A stretch of 64,000 nucleotides of DNA from Bacteroidales bacterium (GTDB lineage: Bacteria; Bacteroidota; Bacteroidia; Bacteroidales; UBA932), in assembly GCA_017546125.1 (NCBI GenBank), contig JAFYXO010000019.1:25581-89580 (forward strand). Direction: 5' to 3'. The notes under the pieces are model-generated. The model saw only the letters and a list, made by a program, of their open reading frames with translations. It searched no databases and had not been told where the DNA came from. Shown in pieces: positions 45,507 through 53,424 of the stretch (the first letter of the stretch is position 1; each line of letters opens with the position of its first letter). Position numbers and translations under genes: made by a program.

Positions 45507-46883
45507 TTATTCTACCGGAGCGAGTTTTACTGTGAAGTGGCGGAGTAGCGGTGCTTCCCAAGTGATTTTGTAGCCGTGTTTGATCTCATGACGGAGGTCA
45601 AATACATTTTTGAGAGCCACAGCGATAACATCCATATGATTGTTGGTGTATGTCCTGCGGGCAATGCACAAGCGTAGAAGGTCAAGGCCTCCGAAACGGT
45701 TCTCACGGGTAACAGGATCGCGGTCTGCCAGGATGTAGCCGATCTCACATCCGCGGACACCAGCCTCCTTATAAAGTTCGATAGCAAGTGTCTGTGCAGG
45801 GAACTCCTCTTTCGGTACGTTTGTAAGGACAAGGGACGCATCTACAAACAGAGCGTGGCCACCTACAGGCCTTTGGTATGGGATACCGAACTCATCAAGT
45901 CTTGATGCGAGGTATTGCACCTGTTTGATACGTGTCTCGATGGTATCAAGCTCAGTGTTCTCGTCAAGACCTACTGCGAGTGCATCCATATCTCGGCCGT
46001 TCATTCCTCCGTATGTCAAGAAACCTTCATATCTGATGCAGAAACCTTTGGCACCCTCGTACCAATCCTCATGGCGAGTAGCGATAAAGCCACCCATATT
46101 TACAAGACCATCTTTTTTCGAAGACATTGTCATACCATCGGCGTATGAGAACATTTCGCGGCAAATCTCTTTGATACTCATGTCAGCGTAACCCTCTTCG
46201 CGGGTCTTGATGAAGTAAGCATTCTCAACAAAGCGTGCAGAGTCGAATACCACACGTTTACCATATTTGTCTGCAATAGCGCGGACGCCACGGAGATTTT
46301 CCATTGAAACAGGCTGGCCACCGGCGGTGTTGTTGGTGATGGTAACGATGATAAATGTCACTTTGTCCCCTTGTTCTGCGAGAACTTTGTCAAGCTTGTT
46401 GAGGTCTACATTGCCTTTGAATGGAAGCTCAAGCTGGGTGTCTTTTGCCTCATCGATGGTGCAGTCCACTGCAAACGCTGCGCGTCCCTCGATATGCCCT
46501 TTGGTGGTGTCAAAGTGCGAGTTGCCGGGAACGATGTCTCCCTCTTTAACAAGGTAGCTGAAAAGGACATTTTCTGCTGCACGGCCCTGGTGTGTAGGGA
46601 TGATGTGCTCAAAACCTGTAATACGGGTGATGGTCTCTTTCAAGTGGAAGAAGGAGGATGCACCTGCATAACTCTCATCACCAGTCATCATAGCTGCCCA
46701 TTGGCGGTCGCTCATGGCACCGGTACCTGAATCGGTGATACAGTCGATATACACTTGATGTGATCTGAGGCCGAAAAGGTTGTAGTGGGCATCTTTAATC
46801 CATTGTTCACGCTCTTCACGGGTAGATTTGCGAAGAGGTTCTACCATCTTGATTTTATACGATTCTGCAAAAGGAAGTTCCAT
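45507..46883 (-). CDS. tnaA: Tryptophanase (tryptophan indole-lyase)
   Basis: 458 residues, close to E. coli TnaA (471). It splits tryptophan into indole, pyruvate and ammonia with PLP. The PLP lysine is Lys257 in SSKKDGL, Arg217 of DSARFVENAY contacts the cofactor. The residues that separate tryptophanase from tyrosine phenol-lyase are those of tryptophanase: Asp125 (NSHFDTTKGH), Ile381 (GCEIGY) and His449 (LLRHFTV). It has its own promoter and terminator and follows a second lyase gene. No TnaC-like leader was found. Confidence 0.95.
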   Translation of the reverse strand: MELPFAESYKIKMVEPLRKSTREEREQWIKDAHYNLFGLRSHQVYIDCITDSGTGAMSDRQWAAMMTGDESYAGASSFFHLKETITRITGFEHIIPTHQGRAAENVLFSYLVKEGDIVPGNSHFDTTKGHIEGRAAFAVDCTIDEAKDTQLELPFKGNVDLNKLDKVLAEQGDKVTFIIVTITNNTAGGQPVSMENLRGVRAIADKYGKRVVFDSARFVENAYFIKTREEGYADMSIKEICREMFSYADGMTMSSKKDGLVNMGGFIATRHEDWYEGAKGFCIRYEGFLTYGGMNGRDMDALAVGLDENTELDTIETRIKQVQYLASRLDEFGIPYQRPVGGHALFVDASLVLTNVPKEEFPAQTLAIELYKEAGVRGCEIGYILADRDPVTRENRFGGLDLLRLCIARRTYTNNHMDVIAVALKNVFDLRHEIKHGYKITWEAPLLRHFTVKLAPVE

Positions 46884-46923
46884 ATTTCTTTATATTTTTA
46901 ATTATTAATTGACTTTTAACTTT

Positions 46924-46956
46924 CAAATATAATAAAAAATATGGAAAATCTTGAAA
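46924..46956 (-). promoter_or_regulatory. tnaA promoter
   Basis: On the minus strand TATATTTG (46924-46931) with TTTC (46953-46956) 21 bases upstream. The leader to the ATG is about 35 bases and holds no peptide or hairpin. Confidence 0.6.
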
Positions 46957-47005
46957 AATGTTATAATGCGTCAGTAAGTTGTTGATTGATAGTGTATTAA
47001 ATGAC

Positions 47006-47035
47006 CTGAGGGTGGGTGAAAATCCCCACCCTCAG
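47006..47035 (-). terminator. Terminator after the second beta-eliminating lyase
   Basis: CTGAGGGTGGG (47006-47016) and CCCACCCTCAG (47025-47035) form a perfect 11-bp stem with an 8-base loop. It separates the two lyase genes. The T-run on the minus strand is weak. Confidence 0.75.
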
Positions 47036-47082
47036 ATACAGGAAGCTACTGGTATTCAGTGTGTTGCTGACGCAGAAGTGGA

Positions 47083-48531
47083 TTATAGACTGTCGCCGAA
47101 GTCTTTGCGGAATTTTTCTACAATTCTTGATGGCCAGTCTGTGAGCGGTTCGAGTTCACCCATAAAGAAGCGGAGTACGCTTGGTTCGTAGGTGAATTTA
47201 AGGCCGCCGATAAGGTGTCTGTTCTCATATAGCCAGGCGAGACGGTCCACAACATATTTGGTCTGAGACAATGTGAATACTCTACGAGGGAATGCCAAGC
47301 GCATAAGTTCCACATCTGCAGGGATCTCTACGCCGTTTTCGTCGCGGACGCTGGACATGGTGCCACGCTCCATTCCACGTACACCTGAGCATAGGTAGAA
47401 TGCTGCTGCAAGGGCACCTGCCGGGTATTCGTGTTGAGGAATATGTGAGCAGAATTCACCTGCGTTCACGTGTGCTCCAAGAACACCCGGAGGGGTTACC
47501 ATAGGGATACCGGCTTTAACTGCGCTCTCTACGCAATATTTGATGAAGTCAACACTCTGGCTGATCATGGTCTCGTCTACGGTCTCATAGATACCTACAG
47601 CCATAGCTTCAATCTCACGGATGGACATACCACCGTATGTAAGGAAACCTTCGAACAGAGGGATAAGTGGTTCCATCTGTTTGTAAAGTTTCTGGTTGTT
47701 GGTGCAGATACCACCACCACGTGATGAGGTGAGTTTGCGTGCTGAGAAGTAAACGAGGTCAGCAAGCCCTGTCATCATCTTGATGATGTCAGCCATTGTA
47801 TTCTCTTTCCATTGCTCCTCGCGTTGTTTTACAAGGTATGCATTTTCACCAAGCAAGCTGGCGTCAAGGACAAGCATGATGCCGTATTTGTCAGCCACCT
47901 GGCGAACATCCATCATGTTCCTGATAGAGAAAGGCTGTCCTCCGATAAGGTTTGTAGATGCCTCCATACGGATATATGCCACATTTTTAGCACCCACCTC
48001 TTCGATGGTTTTGACAAGTTTGTCTATATCAATGTTCCCTTTGAAAGGGTTGTCTGAGTTCAGGATCAATGCTTCATCGCGGAGTAGTTCTATCACTCGT
48101 CCACCCACTTCGTTGACGTGAGCAAGCATAGTGGTGAAGTGGTAATTGGTGATGACTACCTGGCCGGGTTTGATGAAGGTTCGTGAGATGATGTTTTCAG
48201 CTGCACGACCCTGGTGAGCAGGGAGAAAGTATTTTTTGCCAAGGATGTCTTCTACACCTTTGCAGAGTCTTACAAATGATTGGGAACCTGCGTAAGCGTC
48301 ATCGGCGTGCATCATCGCAGCAAGCTGATTGTCGCTCATGGCGTTGGTGCCGCTGTCGGTAAGCATATCGAGGAATACGTCCTGTGTCGAAAGTTTGAAT
48401 GTGTTGTATCCTGCCTCTTTGATGGCGTCACGACGGCGCTCAATAGGTACAAGGTTAAGTTTCTGTACAATTCTCACTTTATGGAGCTCGAGAGGAATAT
48501 TCTCTCCAGAGAAGAACTTGATGTTTGGCAT
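47083..48531 (-). CDS. Divergent beta-eliminating lyase with tyrosine phenol-lyase-like specificity residues
   Basis: 482 residues, the same family as the adjacent TnaA but clearly diverged. The PLP lysine Lys266 (SARKLTSS), Asp223, Arg108-region HQGRAAEN, the carboxylate Arg in LMRLAFPRR and IGGQPFS are kept. At the three positions that distinguish tyrosine phenol-lyase from tryptophanase it has Thr133 (NYHFTTM), Arg389 (GMERGT) and Phe455 (VLRFFM), all of the tyrosine phenol-lyase type. The Arg that contacts PLP O3' in both enzymes (DSARF/DATRC) is Leu226 here, the following Asp after the PLP lysine is Leu, and there is a 20-residue C-terminal tail. Substrate is therefore uncertain. Upstream lies a Tyr-codon leader and terminator. 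Confidence 0.8.
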   Translation of the reverse strand: MPNIKFFSGENIPLELHKVRIVQKLNLVPIERRRDAIKEAGYNTFKLSTQDVFLDMLTDSGTNAMSDNQLAAMMHADDAYAGSQSFVRLCKGVEDILGKKYFLPAHQGRAAENIISRTFIKPGQVVITNYHFTTMLAHVNEVGGRVIELLRDEALILNSDNPFKGNIDIDKLVKTIEEVGAKNVAYIRMEASTNLIGGQPFSIRNMMDVRQVADKYGIMLVLDASLLGENAYLVKQREEQWKENTMADIIKMMTGLADLVYFSARKLTSSRGGGICTNNQKLYKQMEPLIPLFEGFLTYGGMSIREIEAMAVGIYETVDETMISQSVDFIKYCVESAVKAGIPMVTPPGVLGAHVNAGEFCSHIPQHEYPAGALAAAFYLCSGVRGMERGTMSSVRDENGVEIPADVELMRLAFPRRVFTLSQTKYVVDRLAWLYENRHLIGGLKFTYEPSVLRFFMGELEPLTDWPSRIVEKFRKDFGDSL

Positions 48532-48560
48532 AGTATTATGTTTTTAGTATTTGTATTCAA

Positions 48561-48588
48561 AATAAAAAAGCCCGAAAAATTCGGGCAG
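48561..48588 (-). terminator. Attenuator terminator in the lyase leader
   Basis: On the minus strand GCCCGAA (48586-48580), loop of 3, TTCGGGC (48576-48570), then TTTTTTATT. It lies before the lyase ATG (30 bases upstream), not after a gene, so it must act as a leader terminator or be read through. Confidence 0.85.
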
Positions 48589-48594
48589 CTCAGA

Positions 48595-48682
48595 TTATAA
48601 ATATATACATACGAAAACGCGCCCGATCACTATGATTGGCGGTAATAATATCGTATGTTTACTATCTGTTTCATTCTGCTCA
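48595..48682 (-). promoter_or_regulatory. Candidate tyrosine attenuator leader
   Basis: Minus-strand RNA of about 150 bases between the -7 box and the lyase. Segment 1 CGCCAATCA (48641-48633) pairs with segment 2 TGATCGGGCG, and segment 2 (GATCGGGC, 48628-48621) can instead pair with the terminator's 5' arm GCCCGA (48586-48581). An outer stem ACATACGA (48658-48651) / TCGTATGT (48614-48607) encloses segments 1 and 2. The 1:2, 2:3 and 3:4 options are mutually exclusive, as in the trp leader. Segment 1 starts just after the Tyr codons. Confidence 0.65.
48630..48674 (-). CDS. Leader peptide with three consecutive Tyr codons
   Basis: 14 residues, MKQIVNIRYYYRQS, codons TAT TAT TAC for the tyrosines (48650-48642), then TAG followed directly by an in-frame TGA. 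It lies between the promoter box and the attenuator terminator of the lyase gene. No strong ribosome site precedes it and the ATG is only 8 bases after the -7 box, so its mRNA may be nearly leaderless. Confidence 0.6.
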   Translation of the reverse strand: MKQIVNIRYYYRQS

Positions 48683-48710
48683 CAAAGTTAAAAATCTTTT
48701 TTTATTTTTG
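48683..48710. promoter_or_regulatory. Divergent promoter region, lyase leader / thioredoxin lipoprotein
   Basis: TAACTTTG on the minus strand (48683-48690) and TATTTTTG on the plus strand (48703-48710), back-to-back with 12 bases between. Both are -7 matches. No TTTG -33 box is apparent on either side. Confidence 0.6.
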
Positions 48711-48739
48711 TGCATATAATAACAGAAAATAAGATCTAT

Positions 48740-49315
48740 ATGAAAAAATTGATTTATCCATTGATCGCTGCGTTGGCTATATTCCAGAGTTGTGCCTGCG
48801 GCAATAATAACAATTCGAACGAAGAGGCTGCAACCAAAGCAGAAACTGCAGTGGTGGCAGACAGTGTGGGCTATATTGTAAATGTGGGCGATGTGGCTCC
48901 CGATTTTACATGCACACTTACTGATGGCTCACAAGTGAAATTGTCAGACCTTAAAGGTAAAGTGGTGATGATTCAGTTTACTGCAAGCTGGTGTGGTGTA
49001 TGTAGAAAAGAGATGCCCCATATAGAGAAAGATATTTGGCAGAAGCACAAAGACAACAAAGATTTTGTCCTAATAGGTGTTGATAGGGATGAACCCCTTG
49101 ATACAGTAGTGGAATTCGGTAAAGCAGTGGGTGTGACTTATCCATTGGCACTTGATCCTGGTGCAGATATCTTTGCCAAATATGCTCTAAGGGAGAGTGG
49201 AATCACCAGAAATGTCCTTATCGGCAGAGATGGTAAGATCGTGATGAAGACAAGACTCTTTAAAGAGGAGGAGTTCAAAGGTCTCTGTGATAAAATTGAT
49301 GAGATGTTGAAATAA
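48740..49315 (+). CDS. TlpA/peroxiredoxin-like thioredoxin lipoprotein
   Basis: 191 residues from the ATG at 48740, 29 bases after the -7 box. The lipobox is FQSC (Cys18), followed by an Asn-rich linker. The thioredoxin fold begins VAPDFTCTL with the active site Cys85-Cys88 in SWCGVCRKEMP. It is a likely periplasmic thiol reductase or disulfide-handling protein. It is ended by a strong terminator. Confidence 0.93.
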   Translation: MKKLIYPLIAALAIFQSCACGNNNNSNEEAATKAETAVVADSVGYIVNVGDVAPDFTCTLTDGSQVKLSDLKGKVVMIQFTASWCGVCRKEMPHIEKDIWQKHKDNKDFVLIGVDRDEPLDTVVEFGKAVGVTYPLALDPGADIFAKYALRESGITRNVLIGRDGKIVMKTRLFKEEEFKGLCDKIDEMLK

Positions 49316-49317
49316 AC

Positions 49318-49354
49318 AAAAAAGAGGTAACCCGCCGAGTTACCTCTTTTGTTT
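49318..49354. terminator. Bidirectional terminator
   Basis: AAAGAGGTAAC (49321-49331) pairs with GTTACCTCTTT (49339-49349), followed by a T-rich run on both strands. It serves the thioredoxin gene and the converging DUF3276 gene. Confidence 0.85.
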
Positions 49355-49366
49355 TATTGAGAAATC

Positions 49367-49717
49367 TTAAAGTTCTTCAAAGTTAACATCTGAAGAATAT
49401 TGTCCTTGTGAGTGCTCTGGTGCTACTCTCTCAGTAATGGGACATCTCTCCTTGATATATTCCACAACTTCTTCTAGTCCTTGGGCAAATTTCTCGAAAT
49501 CCTCTTTGTAAAGGAAGATCTTGTGTTTGTCGTAGACAAATCGCCCATCTTTCTCAATACGTCTTTTACTCTCGGTGATGGTAAGGTAGTAATCGTTACC
49601 TTTAGTCGCTTTCACATCAAAGAAATAAGTTCTCTTTCCAGCCCTTACAGGTTTTGAGTAAACGTCATCTCCAGCACGCTCTTGCGCTACACCATTTTCA
49701 ATGTCTTCAGAATACAT
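49367..49717 (-). CDS. DUF3276/PUR-family nucleic acid-binding protein
   Basis: 116 residues. The core GKRTYFFDVKATKGNDYYLTITESKR and KHKIFLYKEDFEKFAQGLEE is the bacterial PUR-alpha fold, which binds single-stranded nucleic acid. The tail is disordered. The target is not known in Bacteroidota. It has its own -7 box (TATCTTTG, 49746-49753 on the minus strand), divergent from nusB. Confidence 0.9.
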   Translation of the reverse strand: MYSEDIENGVAQERAGDDVYSKPVRAGKRTYFFDVKATKGNDYYLTITESKRRIEKDGRFVYDKHKIFLYKEDFEKFAQGLEEVVEYIKERCPITERVAPEHSQGQYSSDVNFEEL

Positions 49718-49802
49718 AATTTATCTTTTTTTAAAATTATTCATACAAAGATAAATAAATTTCATCCGAAAACTATAAATTTGCAAAAAATATGGAATAT
49801 AT

Positions 49803-50750
49803 ATGTTGAACAGGCGTCTAATAAGGATAAAAGTATTCAAATCACTATTCAGCGCAGTCTCGTCAGGGGCTGATTCTGCGATAAATATAGAAAAATCATT
49901 CTTGACTTCATGCGATAAAACCAAGGACCTTTACTTCTTTATGATGAATGTGGCTGTGGCACTCAAGAGGGCTGCAGATGCGAAGATAGAGGCGGGTCTT
50001 AAGAAATATCACCCTACTCCTGAGGAGAAGAATCCAAATATGAAGTTTTCGGAGAACCTTTTTGTGGAGAGGATTCTTAATGAAGAGAAATTTATCAGTT
50101 ATGTGGAGAGAGAGGGTCTGCTATGGAACAATGATGAACTTATTCTCTATGTAAAGAGACTTTACGCCAAAATATCAGAGAAGGATTATTTCAAGAGCTA
50201 TATGGCTTCACCTGAGCGCTCTTTCAAAGAGGACTGCAATCTGTTTATAAATATCTTTACAGAGGAGTTTGAGGATGATGAGACTTTGGAGCAGATTCTT
50301 GAGGATATGTCCCTCTTCTGGATGGATGACTTGGGTTTTGTCCTTATGACTATCGTTTCAAATATCGAATTCCTGAGGGATAGGGACAGATTCGTGATTC
50401 CAAAAACCTTCTTGAAGGATGATGACAGGGAGTTTGCAGTAGAGTTGATGAACTACTCATTCATGAACTATCACAAATATTATGACAAGGTAGCAGAGAA
50501 CCTTTCAAACTGGGATTCTGACCGTCTGGTAAATACCGATATCGCACTTATTGTTTTGGGTGTGGCAGAGGCTGTAAGATTCTCAAATATCCCTGTGAAG
50601 GTTACCATCAATGAGTATGTGGAAATCTCCAAATTCTACAGTACTGTAAACAGTAAAGTATTCGTGAACGGCCTTTTGGACAAGCTTATCCAGGGAATGC
50701 TCGCTTCAGGTGAGATCGTGAAGACCGGTCGCGGACTTATTGAATCTTAG
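49803..50750 (+). CDS. nusB: Transcription antitermination protein NusB, long form
   Basis: 315 residues, over twice E. coli NusB (139). MLNRRLIRIKVFKSLFSAVS at the start and the C-terminal block IALIVLGVAEAVRFSNIPVKVTINE then VNGLLDKL are the NusB fold. The long helical middle is usual in Bacteroidota. NusB with NusE binds boxA in rRNA leaders to prevent termination. A TAAATTTG -7 box is at 49776-49783. Confidence 0.93.
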   Translation: MLNRRLIRIKVFKSLFSAVSSGADSAINIEKSFLTSCDKTKDLYFFMMNVAVALKRAADAKIEAGLKKYHPTPEEKNPNMKFSENLFVERILNEEKFISYVEREGLLWNNDELILYVKRLYAKISEKDYFKSYMASPERSFKEDCNLFINIFTEEFEDDETLEQILEDMSLFWMDDLGFVLMTIVSNIEFLRDRDRFVIPKTFLKDDDREFAVELMNYSFMNYHKYYDKVAENLSNWDSDRLVNTDIALIVLGVAEAVRFSNIPVKVTINEYVEISKFYSTVNSKVFVNGLLDKLIQGMLASGEIVKTGRGLIES

Positions 50751-50794
50751 TTTTATTTATTAGTTTTGCATTATTAATTATTTATTGAAAAGAT

Positions 50795-51127
50795 ATGACA
50801 CTTTTATCGTTGACTACACTATTGCAAGCCGCTCCGGCTCAAGCTACCCAGGGGGGAAATTACTCTTTCCTTATTATGATGCTCCTTATTTTTGTGGTGA
50901 TGTATTTCTTTATGATCCGTCCACAACAGAAGAGACAGAAAGAGATCGTTAAATTCAGAGAATCACTTAAGAAAGGTGACAAGATCGTGACTGTAGGTGG
51001 CATCTATGGAGTAGTGGCAGAGGTTAAAGAACAATATGTATTGATGGAGATCGACAATAATGTTAAGATCCGCGTGGATAAACAATGCGTCGTAAGAGAC
51101 AGCACTGATATTCAGGTTCAAAACTAA
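50795..51127 (+). CDS. yajC: Preprotein translocase subunit YajC
   Basis: 110 residues. One transmembrane helix (SFLIMMLLIFVVMYFFMI) is followed by RPQQKRQKEIVKFRESLKKG and the small SecDF-interacting domain. It is a part of the SecDF-YajC complex. A -7 box TAGTTTTG at 50761-50768 precedes it. ybbR follows after 4 bases. Confidence 0.95.
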   Translation: MTLLSLTTLLQAAPAQATQGGNYSFLIMMLLIFVVMYFFMIRPQQKRQKEIVKFRESLKKGDKIVTVGGIYGVVAEVKEQYVLMEIDNNVKIRVDKQCVVRDSTDIQVQN

Positions 51128-51131
51128 CATT

Positions 51132-52115
51132 ATGTCCAGATTCAATTGGCATTGGATTCATAAGATAGCTAAAGGGAAGGGAGAATGGCTTACTCTGCTG
51201 TTTTCCCTCCTTTTGGCTTTATTTATATGGACAGTCCACAACCTTTCTCTCAGATACACCACCTATGTGCAGTACAATCTTCATGTCAAAACGAAGATTG
51301 AGGGGAGGGTGATGGAGGCTGATGCCATTGATGATATTATGGTCAGGGTCAGGGCTTCAGGATACGCTTTGATCTCCCATTATTTGGAAGAGAGCCTCAT
51401 ATTGGAGCTTGATCCAAAATTTTTAAGGCCTTTAAGTGCCGATTCTGATACATTTCTGGTATATGTGTCAGAAGTTAAGGATATAATCGAGAAGAAACTT
51501 CTTGAGGAGAGCATCTCTTCTGTGGAGAACTTCACCACCGAATTCGTAAGGGTGATATTACCCAAAATAGACACTAAAAAAGTGCCTGTAGTGGCGCAGT
51601 CTGAAGTGAAGTATTATCCCCAGTATATGGCTACGTCCCAAATGAAACTGACTCCTGACAGTGTCCTGATATATGGAGAGGACGCTCTGGTGGAAAAGAC
51701 AGATGCCGTATATACAAAAGTGATTTCAGGACAGAATGTGAGTGAAAGTTTTCAAGGTGTGGCAAGTGTTATCCCTGTTGAGGGGTTGACAATGTCACAG
51801 ACACAGGTCTACTACTCACAGGAGGTGGGGAGATACATTGAGCACAGTGTGGAGCTCCCATTGGAACTGGTGAATGTCCCTAAAGAGAAAGAGCTTCTTC
51901 CCCTTACATCAAAAGTGATCCTCACATACAGACAGCTCCTCTCGTCGCACAAAGCTTATGATGCAAGCGAATTCAAGTGTGTATTGAACTATAATGAAGT
52001 GGCTGAGTCTATCAATCATCAGGTAGTTCCCCATCTGACCAAATTGCCGTCAGGGATATACTCCATCTCGTTTGAGCCCCCTTATATTGATTGTATAGTA
52101 TTGGACAGACAATGA
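51132..52115 (+). CDS. YbbR-like domain protein
   Basis: 327 residues. A single membrane anchor near residue 25 (TLLFSLLLALFIWTVH) is followed by two to three beta-rich YbbR repeats (IMVRVRASGYALISHY, DSVLIYGEDALVEKTDAVYT). In Firmicutes YbbR (CdaR) regulates the diadenylate cyclase. The same role here is an inference and no cyclase is nearby. The stop overlaps coaE by 4 bases. Confidence 0.85.
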   Translation: MSRFNWHWIHKIAKGKGEWLTLLFSLLLALFIWTVHNLSLRYTTYVQYNLHVKTKIEGRVMEADAIDDIMVRVRASGYALISHYLEESLILELDPKFLRPLSADSDTFLVYVSEVKDIIEKKLLEESISSVENFTTEFVRVILPKIDTKKVPVVAQSEVKYYPQYMATSQMKLTPDSVLIYGEDALVEKTDAVYTKVISGQNVSESFQGVASVIPVEGLTMSQTQVYYSQEVGRYIEHSVELPLELVNVPKEKELLPLTSKVILTYRQLLSSHKAYDASEFKCVLNYNEVAESINHQVVPHLTKLPSGIYSISFEPPYIDCIVLDRQ

Positions 52116-52711
52116 AAGTATTAGCAGTCACAGGCGGTATCGGAAGCGGCAAAACCCATATAGCCAATATGTTCGCTTCAATGGGGGTTCCAGTCTATTA
52201 TTCGGACGACAGGGCCAAGGGGTTGTATGATACTTCAAGCAGACTTATTGAGGATATGAAACAGATTCTCGGCGAGGATGTGGTGGATAATGGCAAGCTC
52301 AGAAAGGATATAATGGCCCAGAGGCTATTTGCCGACAAATCGCTTCTTGAGAGGGTTGAGGGTGTGGTTCATCCTGCAGTTATAGAGGATTTCGAGAGGT
52401 GGAAGAGTGCTCAGGAGAGCTCAAATCCCCCTTTTGTCATCATTGAGTCGGCCATATTCCTCGAGAAACCGATTCTGAGACCGATAGCAGACAAGGTGCT
52501 TGTGGTGACTGCCCCACTTGATCTGAAGATCAGCAGGGTGCAGTTCCGGTCAAATTTTACCAGAGAACAGATTGTGGAGCGTATGAGTCATCAGTGGAGT
52601 GATGAGCAGAGGGAGGAGTGGGCAGACTATACCATTGTCTCGGATGAGACCAGGGCATTGCTCCCGCAATTGATAAATATTTATAAGGATTTGAACAATG
52701 GGAATAGGTAA
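52112..52711 (+). CDS. coaE: Dephospho-CoA kinase
   Basis: 199 residues from the ATG at 52112, which overlaps the ybbR stop (ATGA). The P-loop is [15 protein letters not shown], with [11 protein letters not shown] and the C-terminal [17 protein letters not shown]. It catalyses the last step of coenzyme A synthesis. Its end overlaps the next gene by 14 bases. Confidence 0.96.
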   Translation: MKVLAVTGGIGSGKTHIANMFASMGVPVYYSDDRAKGLYDTSSRLIEDMKQILGEDVVDNGKLRKDIMAQRLFADKSLLERVEGVVHPAVIEDFERWKSAQESSNPPFVIIESAIFLEKPILRPIADKVLVVTAPLDLKISRVQFRSNFTREQIVERMSHQWSDEQREEWADYTIVSDETRALLPQLINIYKDLNNGNR

Positions 52712-53411
52712 GTGGATAGGTGGAATCTTGGGCTGGACCATAGCAGGACCCTTTGGGGCCTTGCTGGGCGTGGGAATTGCATCCCTTTTTGAGAAGGGTA
52801 GCGGTTCTTATTTCAGCCAGCAGACTCCCCAATACAATAACTTTATGGTGTCGCTGCTGATCCTTTCGTCCGCAGTGATGAAGGCAGACGGCAAAGTTCT
52901 CCGTTCCGAGCTTGAGTATGTGAAGAATTTCATCAGAGCCAATTTCGGGGAGGAGGCTGTGGGTGATGCCCTCAAGATCCTTAAGGAGCTCATCCAGAAG
53001 GATGTGAATGTTGATGAGGTGGGTACCCAAATAGCGATGAATATCCCCATTTCGCAGCGTCTCCAACTTTTGCATTATCTTTGCGGTATAGCCAAGGCGG
53101 ATAATGTCGCCTCTGCTGCAGAGATAGAGATTCTAAGGCGCATAGCGGCATCGATGAGAATTCCACGTCAGGACAGCGAGTCGATATTTGCGATGTTCGG
53201 CTCTTCGGTGGAGGATGCCTATAAAGTGCTTGAAATCGACCGTAGTGCTACCGATGACGAGGTTAAGAAGGCGTACCGCCGTATGGCAATGAAACACCAT
53301 CCGGACAAAGTGGCTACTTTGGGTGAAGATGTGAGAAAATCTGCCGAGGAGAAATTCAAAAAGATATCCGAGGCTTACGATAAAATTAAAAAAGAGAGAG
53401 GTTTAAATTAA
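52698..53411 (+). CDS. TerB-like/J-domain co-chaperone (DjlA-like)
   Basis: 237 residues. A Gly-rich hydrophobic N-terminus ([19 protein letters not shown]) could anchor it in the membrane. A helical TerB-like middle (residues about 45-155) and a C-terminal J domain with the HPD motif ([11 protein letters not shown]) follow. The J domain would stimulate DnaK. It overlaps coaE by 14 bases. Confidence 0.92.
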   Translation: MGIGKWIGGILGWTIAGPFGALLGVGIASLFEKGSGSYFSQQTPQYNNFMVSLLILSSAVMKADGKVLRSELEYVKNFIRANFGEEAVGDALKILKELIQKDVNVDEVGTQIAMNIPISQRLQLLHYLCGIAKADNVASAAEIEILRRIAASMRIPRQDSESIFAMFGSSVEDAYKVLEIDRSATDDEVKKAYRRMAMKHHPDKVATLGEDVRKSAEEKFKKISEAYDKIKKERGLN

Positions 53412-53424
53412 AAACAATAAAACA

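Noticed and set aside
44953..45561. Minus-strand ORF of 202 codons in the repeat region
   Set aside because: It is made largely of the 51-base tandem repeat and repeat-rich DNA, overlaps the tnaA 3' end and its terminator, and matches no family I recognise.
46884..46975. TnaC-like leader peptide for tnaA
   Set aside because: The leader is about 35 bases with no Trp codon and no hairpin.
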